This document shows positions 33,352 to 45,933 of a stretch of 64,000 nucleotides of DNA, in pieces. This DNA is from Argyresthia goedartella (lineage: Eukaryota; Arthropoda; Insecta; Lepidoptera; Argyresthiidae): assembly GCA_949825045.1 (NCBI GenBank), contig OX463822.1:33296703-33360702 (forward strand), written 5' to 3'. Below the pieces are notes generated by a model that saw only the letters and a list, made by a program, of their open reading frames with translations, had not been told where the DNA came from and did not search any database. Position 1 is the first letter of the stretch; each line of letters opens with the position of its first letter. Made by a program: the position numbers and the translations under genes.

Positions 33352-34113
33352 TGCGACGATTAACGCAATATTGCTGGACGATTCGATTTTGTTGACAGAA
33401 GAATGATAATTCTGCGTTGCATTTTTATTCCAATGTATAGTTTTAGTTATAGAATTACATTAGCGAGATATTATTTAGTATTGTTATGTATTCATTATAT
33501 ATTTCAGATTGTTTGGCTTTGAATATACCTAAGTTTAAATATCTGTTGCAATAAAGAACAGAAAAAACAAAGAGGGAAAGCGGTAGTTACGCAGTAGGCG
33601 GTACCCACAGATATGTCGGCGGCGCGGTCCATTTGAATCGATTTGGCGACGCGCCTTTAAATCTGTTTCAGATTAACATGTCAACACATCACTAAAATGC
33701 GCTCGTGACGTCACAGAAGGTAGTAAAAAAATTACACGCTCGGTTCTCATATACATTTGACCGTGTTTGCGGTGTCTACAAGTATTAATGCCTGTGTGTG
33801 CATGTCATTTAAACAGTTTATTTAAGCAGCAGTTTGTGCATTCGCACATGTACACCACTAATTTGTAAACTGTGACTCCTGGTTTGCGGTTCATACGTCA
33901 CATTAGTTTAAGTTCGGTTGTGGCGTCTGTCATGTCGGTTGTCAACCTGCTGCATTCCCTGGGGCACGTGAGGGACTACAGTGTCCGTCTGACGATTCTA
34001 TCTGTATGCTCACACACCCCCCGCTCCCCTCTCACCTTACCCTCGACCTCTGCGGCGCTGCGGCTCGAGGATCTGCTTGTCAAGCCAAGCCATTTTATTT
34101 ATTTAATAAATCA
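33352..34113. other. Nothing recognised
   Basis: Contains a GC-rich patch near 33,617-33,655. The open frame at 33,872-34,195 runs into a LINE fragment and is not a credible gene. Confidence 0.4.
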
Positions 34114-34770
34114 ATTGGAGAAAGTCCCTCAATTTTCACTTTCACCACAATTTTTCAAGAAAAGATTGAAAGTGCATTTCCTTTCTCTTCCGTAAAAGGT
34201 ACCATATCTATTTCGGTATATGTCTGATACCATGCTAGTATTTAATTTAGTTGAGCTATATACATATATATTTTTTATTTGGTATAGTTTAAAAACAATA
34301 GCGCAGGGAAGTGCGTTCCACAGTCGGATTGCCCTTAACCTAATCGAGTGTTCGTAAGCGGCAGTGTTATGCCGAGGAGTTGAAAGGTTAGACACCGTGT
34401 GGGATCTCCGATTACAATCCCTGGGGAAAAGAAAGTCAAAACGTTGGCGTAGATATGTGGGGTAGCGGGGATTTCGCATAATATTGAACAGATAGGAGAG
34501 AGTGTGCATGTCACGGCGAAGACGGATCGGAAGCCACTCCAGCTCCTTGCGATACTGGGAGACATGGTCATACTTGCGCAACCCGTAGACAAACCGAATC
34601 CCGAGGTTTTGAATTCGTTCGAGTTTGTTCAGTCGTTCTTCGTTCGCGCTGACCCAACAAACATCCGCATGGTCTATTAAAGGTAGTAGAAGGGACTGAG
34701 CAAGGGTGATTTTTGTCTGCCGCGGCAGGAAGTACTGCAATCTACGGAGGGAGTGAAATAACGCAGACTT
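34114..34770. pseudogene. CR1-like LINE fragment with its 3' part inverted
   Basis: 34,297-34,770 (reverse strand) encodes the post-RT region (YFLPRQTKITLAQSLLLPLI, GLRKYDHVSQYRKELEWLPI, RLWNALPCAI), closely matching residues ~650-790 of the frame at 6,265-8,700. The next part of the same protein (ESPSIFTF, then after a small frameshift RLKVHFLSLP and a stop) plus early 3' UTR lies at 34,114-34,296 on the forward strand. The element is broken at ATT|AGAGA, so the 3' segment is inverted in place. Confidence 0.75.
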
Positions 34771-34886
34771 AGTGCTAGATTAGGCCATTAAAATCACCTT
34801 GAAATGGACAATTCCATTTTAAAACTCAAACCATATTCATATTTGATTATTTTTTTTATTTATCTCCATATGTTTGATTTGTAATA

Positions 34887-35329
34887 GTAGTTTATGTGAC
34901 TGATACATAATGGAGGGCATTAAAACTCGAATATCACTCGAGAGTTTTAATGCCTAATTATGTACAGTTACATACACTAGTTTATCTACACACATATCAT
35001 AAGCTCTCTTTGATGTGTTCAGGAACCGCATGTTTGACCGGCATTGTGGCTCTGCAGTTGTTTAGCTTGTTCTGTAGCATCAACTTCACAGACAAAGTAG
35101 GGGCGGCACGCTGACGGGCGTCGGCGTTCGAAATTTGAATGTCATACTTTGTCAAATTTTGGTAATTATGGTCATAATGTCATAATATGTAGAAAATTTA
35201 CACATTATGGTCATAATGTTCAATATTCAGATAAGAAATTAATTTTTACAAAGTAGTTTAACATTATGCTGATCGTAACGTGCGGTTTTTGGACGCATTA
35301 AAGAGGGTTATTATACGTGTGTAGATAAA
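34887..35329 (+). mobile_element. MITE-1 copy, 3'-truncated
   Basis: Left end GTAGTTTATGTGACTGATAC preceded by TA, a GGCATTAAAACTCGA/TCGAGAGTTTTAATGCC palindrome, then the MITE-1 body to GTGTGTAGATAAA, where it stops short of the right TIR. Confidence 0.75.
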
Positions 35330-35457
35330 ATTGCATTATTTTTGCCTACTTGCAATAAATTATTTAAGTTTTGAGTTTTTGAGTAAGTACCGTAGGTACC
35401 GTAAGTAGAATATTCACCGTTCTTATTTGTAATATTTTTTAGCATTCGGTAATTACT

Positions 35458-35553
35458 AGGTCTGTTTCTGGTTTCCTCGACACAGGCTATCCTAGTGTGA
35501 GAACTGAGGCAGTGTATGTACCTGTATGTAAATGTTTATGTTATTTAAACTAC
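35458..35553 (+). repeat. SINE-A 3' fragment
   Basis: GTCTGTTTCTGGTTTCCTCG, ACACAGGCTATCCTAGTGTG and CCTGTATGTAAATGTTTATG match the SINE-A body; no head. Confidence 0.65.
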
Positions 35554-35847
35554 GCTATCGCATTAGGTAATGGCATGTGAAAAAAAAATACTTTCTCAAT
35601 ATTTGTAGCGGGCGAAACTCTTTTAACATGGTCTCGTTTTGCAGTTCCCGAACAGAAACCCGTTAGTTTCACAACACGCTTCCTATCTCCCCAGCTGCCT
35701 TTAAACTGTTATTAGTAGTCCAACGTTTTACTACAATGCATAACTGAGCAGGTACCTGCGGTAGTGGAGGGGCGCGGGAGAGGTGCGTTGTCGCGGCGAC
35801 GTCTGTGTGGCGTGAGACTTCAATGCGGGGCGATTATACACATGTCT
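35554..35847. other. Nothing recognised
   Basis: A GC-rich patch near 35,765-35,835; otherwise unassigned. Confidence 0.35.
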
Positions 35848-36705
35848 ACAGACTCCCATTACTGCAGGTTTCTCGTTTCAACAAAATCTAATGTTTACTG
35901 ATTACCATGTCCACAAATTTTCGTTTCAAAAGATTTTACTGATTCCCATATATACTATATATTCTCATTTCTACAGACTTTCGTTTCAAGATAATCCCAT
36001 ATTTACTGATACTCTTTTATAGAGATTCTCATTTCTATAGACTTTCGTTTCAAAAGAATTCTATGTTTACTGATTCCCGTGTCTACAGAAAGCCATTTCT
36101 ACAGATTTTCGTTTGAACAGAATTTCAAGATTACTGAGTCCCATATCTTCAGATTACTATAGATTTTTGTTTCAACAGAATCCCATGTTTTCTAATTCCA
36201 ATATCTACAGATTCCCATTTCAATAGATTTCCTTTTCAACATAATCCCATGTTTAATGATTCCCATGTCTACAGCTTCCTATTCCAATAGATTTTCGTTT
36301 CAACAGAATTCCATGTTTACTGGATCCTATATCTACAGATTCTCATTTCTACAGATTTTCGTTTCAACAGAATCCCATGTTTACTGAATCCCATATCTAC
36401 TGATTCCCTTTTCTACAGATTTTAGTTTCAACAGAATCCCATATCTACAGATTCTCCTTTCTGCAGATTTTCGTTTCAACAGAATGCCATGTTTACTGAA
36501 TCCCATATCTACAGATTCTCCTTTCTACAGATTTTCGTTTCAACAGAATCTCATGTTTACTGAATCTCATATCTTGAGATTCCCATTTCTACAGAGTTTC
36601 CCATTTCTATAGAGTTTCGTTTCAACAGAATCCCATGTCTACCGATTCCCATTGCTACAGATTTTCGTATCAACAGAATCCCATGTTTACTGATTCCCCT
36701 AACAG
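35848..36705 (+). repeat. Degenerate ~60-bp tandem array
   Basis: About fourteen units, spaced 48-82 bases (mostly 58-66), each with a TTTTCGTTTCAACAGAATCC core followed by CATGTTTACTGA and CCCATATCTACAGATTC. Units differ by point changes and length, so the array is older than the minisatellites elsewhere in the window. Confidence 0.85.
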
Positions 36706-37308
36706 AGTCGTCGGGCGATTAAACTATTGAGTGAGCCACTGTGGCTTAGGTAGTGAAGTACCTCGGTAAGGTTAGCTTAAATTGAGAGTGTGGACGATCT
36801 GTACTCAAAAGGGCTTAGCATGTAATGTTACCGCTCCCGCACTATCACTACTGCAGGAAGTTTAATAGTCTAGGTTTTACTAACTCACTTTGTAAACTCG
36901 GTCTAGACGTTTCCTATTTTGTATTTACGTCAAGGTTCCGACGGACACGTGTTCCTTTTAGAAATACATACTTTGTAGCGCGAGCTAGACTAAGAATATT
37001 TTTCTCTTGAGGAGGCTAAGAGATGTACCTTATTTATGGGTTGTAGCGTAAAACACTTAATTGGGCGCTGGGCTAGGTATTCCAACAAATATTAGAAACA
37101 CCTATGACCTTTCAGGCATTATTATATAAGAAGGGTCGTCAATATCAGTATTGTTCTTACTTACAAAAAATATATTTATAAAAATATATTAAATATATTT
37201 AAACATATTTTTTTGTATTTAAATATATTTATTTGTAAATAAGGCCACTTCAATGAGTGTTTGACGTCAAATCACAATGTTTACAAACAATACAGCTGAA
37301 CAATCGAG
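36706..37308. other. Nothing recognised
   Basis: Contains ATATATTTA-rich sequence near 37,160-37,230. No gene. Confidence 0.35.
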
Positions 37309-37747
37309 TCGGACTCGCACACGAAGGGTACCGTACCATAGTACAAGTAAACTTAAGCACTAAAAATAATAACACAAAAAGAAAATAATACTATGTCCGA
37401 ACGTGGATTCAAACCCAAACGATATCAAAGCAATTGCGCCACCACAACCATGTAATAAATAAATATTGAAATCTTCGATCCTATTTGAATCATGATATGG
37501 ATTGTTATATCGCGGGGGATGTTAAAACATGACAATTGTATGGGAACCCCCTTTATTTATAAAGTATCGTGTAGTTAATTATTTGTTGCTGTAGCGGCAA
37601 CAGAAATACACATTCTGAGAAAATTTTAACTCTCTAGCTATTACGGTTCATGAGATACATACAGCTCGCTGACGGACGGACAGACAGTTGGACAGCGGAA
37701 GCTTAGCAATATGGTCCCGTTTGGCTCCCTTAGGGTACGTAACCCTA
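37309..37747 (+). repeat. GGGTTCCGTA-type interspersed repeat
   Basis: CGGACTCGCACACGAAGGGT at the left, GTATGGGAACCCCC and GCGGCAACAGAAATACAC inside, and CTGACGGACGGACAGACAG near the right end; same family as 24,995-25,400. Confidence 0.6.
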
Positions 37748-38363
37748 TATACTGACCACCAACGTATATCGTTTGACTACCTTGTCAAATAACGAATTAG
37801 TGGGCTGCATATTCAAGCCTACACATGGTATTTAGCTTGTTAGCTAATTCCGAAAGAGCTTATGTAACTGATATCAGAATCATCTGGTCAACATTTACTT
37901 ACAAGCCTTTTACAGATGTCACACAGTAAACTGTGATTTATTTTATTTGAAAGCGAATTCCTGTGGCCTTTATTATTAATTCCGTTTATCTTTTCAGGTA
38001 ATTACTAGAGTAACATCGTGGTGGTAACACTCATAGACATTCTCCAGGTAGGTAACAACATACGTACATGAAATATGTAGGCACAACACATGTACGTTCT
38101 CGTGTACGTTAAGACATCAGCAAAGCAATTTGAAGCAAACAAAGTAACTTTCCTAGAGGTTTTAACGGATAAGGTTTTACGCCTGTTGACTCCGGGGTGC
38201 ATGCAGAAGCCTTACTTCAGAATGTAGGTACACGTAGGTACGATTACTTTAACTTTGACACATCTCGGTTTTAGTAGCTGAAAGTGATCAAGATGTCCTG
38301 GAAACTTTGAAATTTGTTACAGAGTTGTATCATTAAGAGTATTATGGGAAAAATCTGAAAATA
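37748..38363. other. Nothing recognised
   Basis: No gene. This interval holds much of the divergence between the two duplication copies. Confidence 0.4.
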
Positions 38364-38490
38364 GTAGTTTATGTGACTGCTACATAATGGAGGGCATTAA
38401 TACTCGAGTGTGGGTTCATGAAACGAGCCGAAGGCGAGTTTCATAATAATATCACTTGAGAGTTTTAATGACTAATTATGTACAGTTACT
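38364..38490 (+). mobile_element. MITE-1, cut by the duplication junction
   Basis: Left TIR GTAGTTTATGTGACTGCTAC onward matches 52,882-53,008, then stops at CAGTTACT where copy 2 begins inside the transposase sequence. Confidence 0.9.
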
Positions 38491-39149
38491 CAGTTAAGCC
38501 CCAATAAGAGACTCCCAACCAAACCATGAGCGAGGATGGAAAATGACCTCGTTGGACACGCGGAATACGGTTGCTCGCTTCTTCACTGCTGTGTGCGTAC
38601 ACCTTATCATTTTGTTTATTGTAGCTCTCTTCCACGGTGAAAATTTTTTCATCCGAAAAAAGAATTTCCCGATGCTTTTTTCCCGCGTACCGCTTCAACA
38701 AAGCGCGGCATCTCTTCAGTCTCAGGTCCATTAAACGAGCGTCCAAACGATGTCCTGTTTTTCTTCGATATGCCCTAAGCCCTAAGTCTTCATTTAACAC
38801 CCTTTTCACCGTGGTCCTGCTTAACCCCATCTGAAGGGCCAACAGTTTCTGCTTACGTATGGGATTTCTTTGAATTCGCGCCTTCACAGCTTTTATCACT
38901 GCTGGAGTCCTAACAGAGCGAGGGCGACCTTTTCTTGACCTGTCATCTACACTAGAGTCTTCATTGTATCGTTTTATGGTACGATAAATGAATCTTTTGG
39001 TTATATTCAAATTTTTCAGTAAGTCGAAAATCTGAATTGGCGCGTAACCGCAACGATGCAACGCAATAACTGCGACACGGTCTTCTCTAAGTGTCCACTC
39101 CATATTTAAAAATGAGGATAATTCTAAAAATTCTAGAGACCTGACTGTG
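38489..39149 (-). pseudogene. maT transposon, 3'-truncated by duplication
   Basis: Keeps the right TIR (CACAGTCAGGTC reading inward, next to TA) and the first ~205 codons of the transposase (39,103 downward): both helix-turn-helix segments and Asp151, but not the second Asp or the third catalytic position. The frame ends at the junction. Identical to 23,966-24,626. Confidence 0.9.
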
Positions 39150-39358
39150 TATATATAAAATAAAATATTTTAATATAAATTAATAATATTTTATTTTATT
39201 TATATCGCTCTATAACGGTCTCTACATATCCAACGACACCTCATTTGTTAAAATCCGTCAAGCTGTTGGTGTGGCGTGGCGGTTTTTTGAAATTTTAATA
39301 CCTCCACATCTCCGCCATTTTGAAAAATTTCCAAATACTGAAACGACAAAAAAAAATA

Positions 39359-39923
39359 TTTAATTATCGAACCTGCTCACAAAAATTCACGAGAATCAGT
39401 TGAGAAATTTGGAGAACAACCGGACACACACCCAGACATACGAAAGCAATTTTCCCCAAACCTGAACGCAGACGCTTCGCTCGCTAGGTCACTAATTAAA
39501 ATAACATAAAAATATTTAAAAAAAACCCGGTCAAGTGCGAGTCTAAATCGCGCACGAAGGGTTCCGTACCACCGTTCAATGGAAGCGATGGTGTGGAGTG
39601 AATAGTTTGGATTTTACACAGCAAAATATTGTTTACAAAGTTATTGGTGCGGTTACTTTCACACTCCATGTATGTAACCAGGTGCATCCATAAGTTTGTA
39701 TGTGGTATTGAAAGAATTGTTGTATGGGAGCCCCCTTAAATATTTCTTTTATCCTGTTTTTTAGTATTTGTTGTTATAGCGGCAACAGAAATACATAATC
39801 TGTGAAAGTTTCAACTCTCTAGCTAGCTAGGTTCTTGAGATACAGCCTGGTGACAGACGGACGGACAGCGAAGTCTTAGTAATAGGGTTCCGTTCTTACC
39901 CGTTGGGTACGGAACCCTAAAAA
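39359..39923. repeat. CGAGCGAGCGAAGCG and GGGTTCCGTA repeats, copy 2
   Basis: Second copy of the repeat pair at 24,836-25,400; no differences seen. Confidence 0.65.
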
Positions 39924-39927
39924 TGCT

Positions 39928-40015
39928 TGTCACGACCTTTTCAGTAACAGAGGCACAATTGCTCACGTTAGGAGCCAAACATACTATACTAGGCGGCCAG
40001 CCCATCGCCGCATTA
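39928..40015 (-). repeat. Degenerate SINE-B fragment, copy 2
   Basis: Duplicate of 25,405-25,492. Confidence 0.45.
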
Positions 40016-41128
40016 AAAACGAGTTTAATACCCGACAATCGGACGAGAGCTGTCGGGTTTCAAGCTGATGGTATAAATCATCAGTTTTGATGCCTTCCGA
40101 ATTCCTCTGAAAATTATACTTTACTGAAGCGAACGATTATCGGAAAACAATCAGACACAAGAACACCAAATGTGCATTTGCCTTTCTTATCCAGTCAAAT
40201 GTGTTGAAAGTACCAAAATGGCCGCCGCGGCGAACGAGTTTTGGAAGGTGCGGACTATTACGGATTGTAATCAATAAAATGGAGTGAAATTTACATGCTA
40301 CGTCTACTCATTCTCTCTGTCAATAGTAGTGGCACTCAAAAAGAACCTTTTTTCGTGTCCATACCGGTAGCATTATTTAAAAATAGATAAAATAAGTCAG
40401 TGATTTGTGAGATTTTGTAAGCGAGTTTTCGAGAAAGAAACAGTGTTTGTAGTGAATTTTACTCCTCAAATCTAGGATAATCACATATTAAATTGATCGC
40501 AATGATATTTCCTGCCAGATACCGTTTTTACCGGTTCCCAAAAAGTGGCTATTTCAAATACCAATCAAATAGCGGATCGTGCGTGCATCCAACAATCGTT
40601 CCTCCATGTCCGTAGCCGACTGCTGGACACAACGTTCCTCCATGTCCGTAGCCGACTGCTGGACACAGACAGCAGCAAACTACAGTGCCATTAATCATCA
40701 ACTCATTACCCGTTGCCATGGAGACCGTTTGATTTGGCCATGGAACCCAATTTCGGCTGTTTCCACTCTGACTGTTGGCTTATTAGTGGGCGAAGAGTAT
40801 GGCTTCAGGGAAGCTCTTGTCTTGTCTTTTTTGACGTATATTCACACATTTCGGATTGTTTGATGTTTTGGGTTAAACTCAAGAACAGCCTTATTCAGAT
40901 CTCCAATCAACATAGTCAGAAATGGACGCAGTTTATTTGAAATATACGCTTAGTGTAAGGGAAATCGAAAACATTTCCACTTTTAGATCGATTTTATTTA
41001 GTGAATATGGCATTATAGGCAACTGAATCCGCCATTAGAGCACACACAGACCACAGACTTTCTATCTTTCTATTTGTTTGAATGAAAATGTTTGCTAATA
41101 ATAACGATTCAGTATCGGCGGGCCGACC
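40016..41128. other. Unassigned interval, copy 2
   Basis: Duplicate of 25,493-26,605, including the 36-bp tandem doublet (about 40,597-40,668). Confidence 0.5.
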
Positions 41129-41329
41129 AGGGGGGTCACCACAATCTTTTTCCGATTCAAATTAGGTTCAAAACAAGAACATCACCATCGCAACCATTTC
41201 CATTTCAATTCGCCATAATGGGTTTTATTAACCTAATACCAAGACTTGTTCTAAGACGGTCACGGTAATTTTGCGGATCAAATTAGGTTCCTAATCTGAA
41301 TCGGTATAAGACGTTGTGGTAACACCCCT
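41129..41329 (+). mobile_element. MITE-2, copy 2
   Basis: Duplicate of the 201-bp element at 26,606-26,806, again flanked by GACC. Confidence 0.65.
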
Positions 41330-41747
41330 GACCAAACTGTCGGCCGTTAAAAAAATCTATGGTCTGCGCGAGTTATCTGACATTTATAGTTTGAAATTAG
41401 AGCTGCCAGTAAATTCAATAAATTCCTCTGATTTTCCGCAAATTGGCTGAGGTTTTCTTTTTCTTCTCAAGCTCTACCGTGGCCGTGAATTCGACAACCC
41501 CAAATACAAAGTCATGATGTTACGGCTTCTACATTAAATCTTGACATTGGGGCGGCGGAGGCCCAGATACCTACATACAGTCAGTCAGTAATTCACTGCC
41601 GCGGTCCCGTGGCGATCCCATTACCTTGAACCGCAAATAGAATATGCATGTAGATTGAATCACACACTATGTACTGTCATACAGATAGCATCGTTGGCAG
41701 CGATTATGCAGACGCCAAAACTAACTAAATAACGAACTGTATTTATT

Positions 41748-42089
41748 TTATCTACACACGTATCATAAACCCTCTTTACTGCGTCAAAAAATCACACGTT
41801 ACGACCAGCATAATGTTATACTACTTGGTAAAAACTCATGTCTCATCTGAATATTGATACATTGTGACCTTAATGTATCAATTTTCGACAAATTATGACA
41901 TTCAAATTTCGATCGTCGACGCCCGCCTGCGTGCCGTCCTACTGAACAAGCTGAACAAGTGCAGAGCAATTATCAATGCCACCAAGCCGGTCGAACATGC
42001 CATCAAACACACATCAAAGAGAGCTTAGGATATGTGTGTAGATAAACTAGTGTATGTAACTGTACATTATCAGTCACACAAACTACTAT
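41748..42089 (-). mobile_element. MITE-1 internally deleted, copy 2
   Basis: Duplicate of 27,225-27,566. Confidence 0.65.
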
Positions 42090-42355
42090 TCTTATAATAT
42101 GAATTGTATTATTATCTGTGTACTATAAGTAATTATGAACTAAACGGATAACTTGAAATCAAATCAAAATCAAAAATCATTTATTTCCATAGGTTGAGTT
42201 CACTAACACAATGGCGGAATCTGTGGAGAAGAGCTCACCGAAGAAACTCCACAGTCGTCGCATCTTTTGCGTTTCCTTTTTTAAATAAAATATTGTCAAA
42301 TTACAAAATGAATGCTAATTATATATATATCGAAACAGCCTGTTACTCAAACAAT

Positions 42356-45300
42356 CTATTCCCATGGACATCTGTCCTCTAAGTAATCAGATATCCTATA
42401 GTAACCTTTTTTATACAATTTCTGTTTTATTATTATTTTAAACTTGTCTAAAGGTAAGTTTTTAATATCAGTAGGGACCTTATTGTAATAGCGTATACAA
42501 TTACCTTTAAAAGAATTACTAATTTTATGTGGTCGGCTTACATAAGCAACCAACTTGTCTTTATTTCTAGTATTAAAATTGTGTATATCACTGTACTTCT
42601 GAAAATTAGTTATATTTCTTTTTACATACACAAGATTGTCATAGATATATTGAGACACAAATGTCAGAATATTGATTTCTTTAAACTTTTCCATCAGTGA
42701 CACTCTAGGCCCTAATCTATAAATTGCACGAACAGCCCGTTTCTGCAGAATAAATATACTATTAGCATTCGCAGCGTGACCCCACAATAAAATACCATAG
42801 GTAGGTATAGACTATGAAAGTAACTAAAGTAGACTAGTCTAGCGGTGTCTACGTCGGTAAGAGCTCTAATTTTTTTAACTGCGAACGCTGCCGAACTCAG
42901 TCTGTTCGACAATTTATTTATAAGAGGATCCCATTGTAGTTTGGCGTCTAAAGTAATGCCCAAAAAGACAGTCGACTGCACAAGGTCCAATCTCTGTCCT
43001 TTTATAAATATGTCTGTAGTTACCGGGTTCACATTGGGTAACACGAATTTAATACATTTAGTTTTCTTTTCATTAAGTAATAAATTGTTAACAGTAAACC
43101 AGTTCACTATACTAGAGATAGCATTGTTTACCTCGTCATAATTTGATTGCTGTCTTTTAACTTTAAATATCAAAGAAGTATCATCGGCAAACAATACTAA
43201 CCCATGTTTTGCTTTAACAAGGTAAGGTAAATCATTAATATATACTAAAAACAAGAAAGGACCAAGAATTGAACCTTGCGGTACGCCCATACTTATTGAA
43301 GACCCAGGTGATCTTTTCCCATTAACATCGACCATCTGAACCCTATCTGTTAGATATGACTCCAGAAGGCTGAGTGCCTGATCTTTTACACCATAATGGC
43401 GTAACTTCCTGACAAGAGTGTCATGATGGACGCAATCAAAAGCCTTGGATAGATCGCAGAAGACACCTATTGCATCCATTGCGTCTTCCCAGGCATCAAA
43501 AATATTGTCGATTAGTTCAACACCAGCATCGGCTGTTGAACGACCCTTTGTGAAACCAAACTGAGCAATATGAATTAAATTATTGAGATAAAAATGACTT
43601 TGCAATTGATTAAGTATGAGTTTTTCAAATATTTTGCTAAGCGTTGGTAGTATCGATATGGGTCTAAAATTGGTGGGGTCTGATGTACTACCAGCTTTGA
43701 ATAAAGGTATAACTTTACTTAGTTTCATCAAGTCAGGAAACACACCATTATCTATACATTGATTAAATATACAACAAAGGTGAGGTGCAATACAATCTAC
43801 AATGGAACTAATAATTTTTACTGATAGACCATGGGCGTCAGCTGTCTTTTTCATTTCCAGGGATTTAAACGCTTTTACAATGTCTTCATTATTTACGTGC
43901 CTAAATTTAAAATCTGTTTTACATTATTTAGACGACCCGAATGGCCGAGTCGGCAGTGACGCTGCCTACGAAACCAAGGGTCCCGGGTTCGAGTCCCGGT
44001 GGGGGCAAATGTTTGTTTGATGAGAACGGATGTTTGTACCCTAGTCATGGTTGTTTATCTAAGTATAATATTTATCTATATAAGTATGTGTATCGTTGTC
44101 TAGTACCCAAGATACAGGGAATCCTAGTTTGGGGCTAGATCAATGTGTGTAAAAGGTGTCCAAGGTATTATTATTATTATTATTATTATTACATTCCTCA
44201 AAGTTTTGTTTAAGTATAGATTCAGCAGCAGCGGGAGATGAATTTAAAGACTTGGTTGTTGAAACTGGAATGTCCATAAAGAAATTTTCGAAAGCTTTTG
44301 CTACTTCTAGGTCTGTACTTAGCAATTGATTATCTATCTTAAGCTTGAAGTTATTATGTGTAGCTTTGGCCTTTCCAGTCTCTCTGTTTATAATTTGCCA
44401 AGTCGTTTTCATTACATTGCTACTAGATTCAATTTTGTTTTTAATGAAATTAGATTTAGCTACGGCACAAACGCGTTTAAACATTTTTGAATAACTACGA
44501 ACATAATCTAGAAAGGCCGTATTTTTGTTATATGATTTCTCTTCATAGAGTTCATATAATCTTCGTCTGCTCCTATGAATTCCAACTGTCGCCCAATCAC
44601 TAAACAAAGCTTTGTTATTAACTTTTATAGTTTTTGATTTAAATACCGTATCATATTCATTTTTGACAAGGTTAAATACTGAGTTGTACAACAAATTTGG
44701 ATCGTCACTGTATGGTATTTCCCATAGTTTATCTAAAATATTATTCCTGTAGTGTTCAAGCCGAGTGTCACTAACGGGCACACATGTAATATCCTCTTTT
44801 TGGTCTTTTTTTATTTTCATATTGAATATACCTATCTGACCAGAGTGATCAGAGGTTAATTTATTGATGACCGATTTGAAAATGGGCGTAATGTTAGTAA
44901 ATATATTGTCAATGCAGGTAGCAGATGTTGCAGTAATTCTAGTAGGCTCCAAAAACAGATAGTTCATGTTGTGACATAAAAATAAAGATTTTATTCTAGT
45001 ACAAATATTATTATCCTCTAACAGATTAACATTAAAATCACCACAAATTATAAAAAAATTGTTTTTATCGCTGATTTTAATCAACACTTCATCCATTTTC
45101 TTTTCGAATAAATCAAAGGATGAATCTGGTGGTCTGTATACGCTCATTACAAGAAGTTGTTCAAGTTCAATACAGGCTATTTCCATGGAACACTCAACAG
45201 ACAGGCTCACTATGTCAACTCGTTCCTTATATTTAAAACTATTATTTACAAGTTGAAAACCAACAGCTCTTCTCCGGTAGCCATAGATTCTATTATATAC

Positions 45301-45363
45301 CATACCGCTTTTTACGCGACTGCATTTTTTTTTTAATATTTTAAATTTAATATAATTGAACAA
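42356..45363 (-). pseudogene. LINE endonuclease/reverse transcriptase, broken, copy 2
   Basis: Same motifs and lesions as 27,833-30,840: SINE interruption (43,926-44,188) and frameshift near 42,803. The predicted protein segments are identical to copy 1. The shared frameshift shows the element was already dead when duplicated. Confidence 0.8.
43926..44188 (+). mobile_element. SINE-A in LINE, copy 2
   Basis: Duplicate of 29,403-29,665, with TTACATT on both sides and a (TTA)n tail of apparently equal length. Confidence 0.8.
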
Positions 45364-45479
45364 TATACTGTAATAATTTTATCGAATCTCAATAATTACG
45401 TTAAGTCTTATCTGCTCGTTTTGTGCTTTCTAGTGTACTGCAGTCGGGAATTTCAGTATTTTTAATTACGTATTTATTG

Positions 45480-45933
45480 GACGACCTCTGTGGCGCTGCG
45501 GCTCTGCCTACCATGCGAGGGGTCCCGGGTTCGATCCCCGGCTGGAGTTAAAGTAAAAAAAACCCACGCCTTGGTATTGACACAAGGTATCCTAGTGCGG
45601 ATTCAGAAGCAATGTATATGCCTGTATATGTCATTGCCGTTAGTTGATAAACTAACGCGTTAGTTGATCAACTACCGACAGATAGTAAACCAGACCGACA
45701 GGGTTTAGAATTTAGGTTTCTTTTGTTCTTACATGTCAACCTGACACGAAGAATATTCGGGGGCTTCGCTGCGCTCGCCCACTCTAGTCTTCACCTAAGC
45801 TACCGCAGTGTTTGCCCTGGTATTTCATTTGCAATTCAAGTTTAAAAACGTTTATTACTAATTAAGGGATTGTCATCTAACTGTATTGACTATCTTACGG
45901 TGACATATATAAATGTTTATGGTTATGTTTATT
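45480..45933 (+). mobile_element. Interrupted SINE-A, copy 2
   Basis: Duplicate of 30,957-31,410, with the 276-bp insert at 45,630-45,905. Confidence 0.7.

Larger units (their letters stand above)
23966..38490 (+). repeat. Tandem segmental duplication, copy 1 (14.5 kb)
   Basis: Direct repeat of 38,489-53,008. The offset is 14,523 bases up to about 36,960 and 14,518 by the end because of small indels. The left edge is inside the maT transposase, after ...TATAC. The right edge is inside a MITE-1 copy, after CAGTTACT. The two breakpoint sequences share only CT at the junction. No difference was noticed from 23,966 to about 31,750; a few occur to 36,900 and about fifteen in the last 1.5 kb. Confidence 0.95.
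42156..45373 (-). mobile_element. Daphne-like LINE with SINE, copy 2
   Basis: Duplicate of 27,633-30,850 with the same SINE at the same site, so both insertions predate the duplication. Confidence 0.75.

Noticed and set aside
33872..34195. 107-codon forward frame as a host gene (copy at 48,395-48,718)
   Set aside because: Its last third is the CR1-like LINE C-terminus (KKRLKVHFLSLP) and the rest has no recognisable domain.
34114..34770. Twin-priming 5' inversion of the LINE
   Set aside because: In twin priming the inverted part is the 5' segment and precedes the 3' segment with its tail. Here the 3' segment is the inverted one and has no tail.
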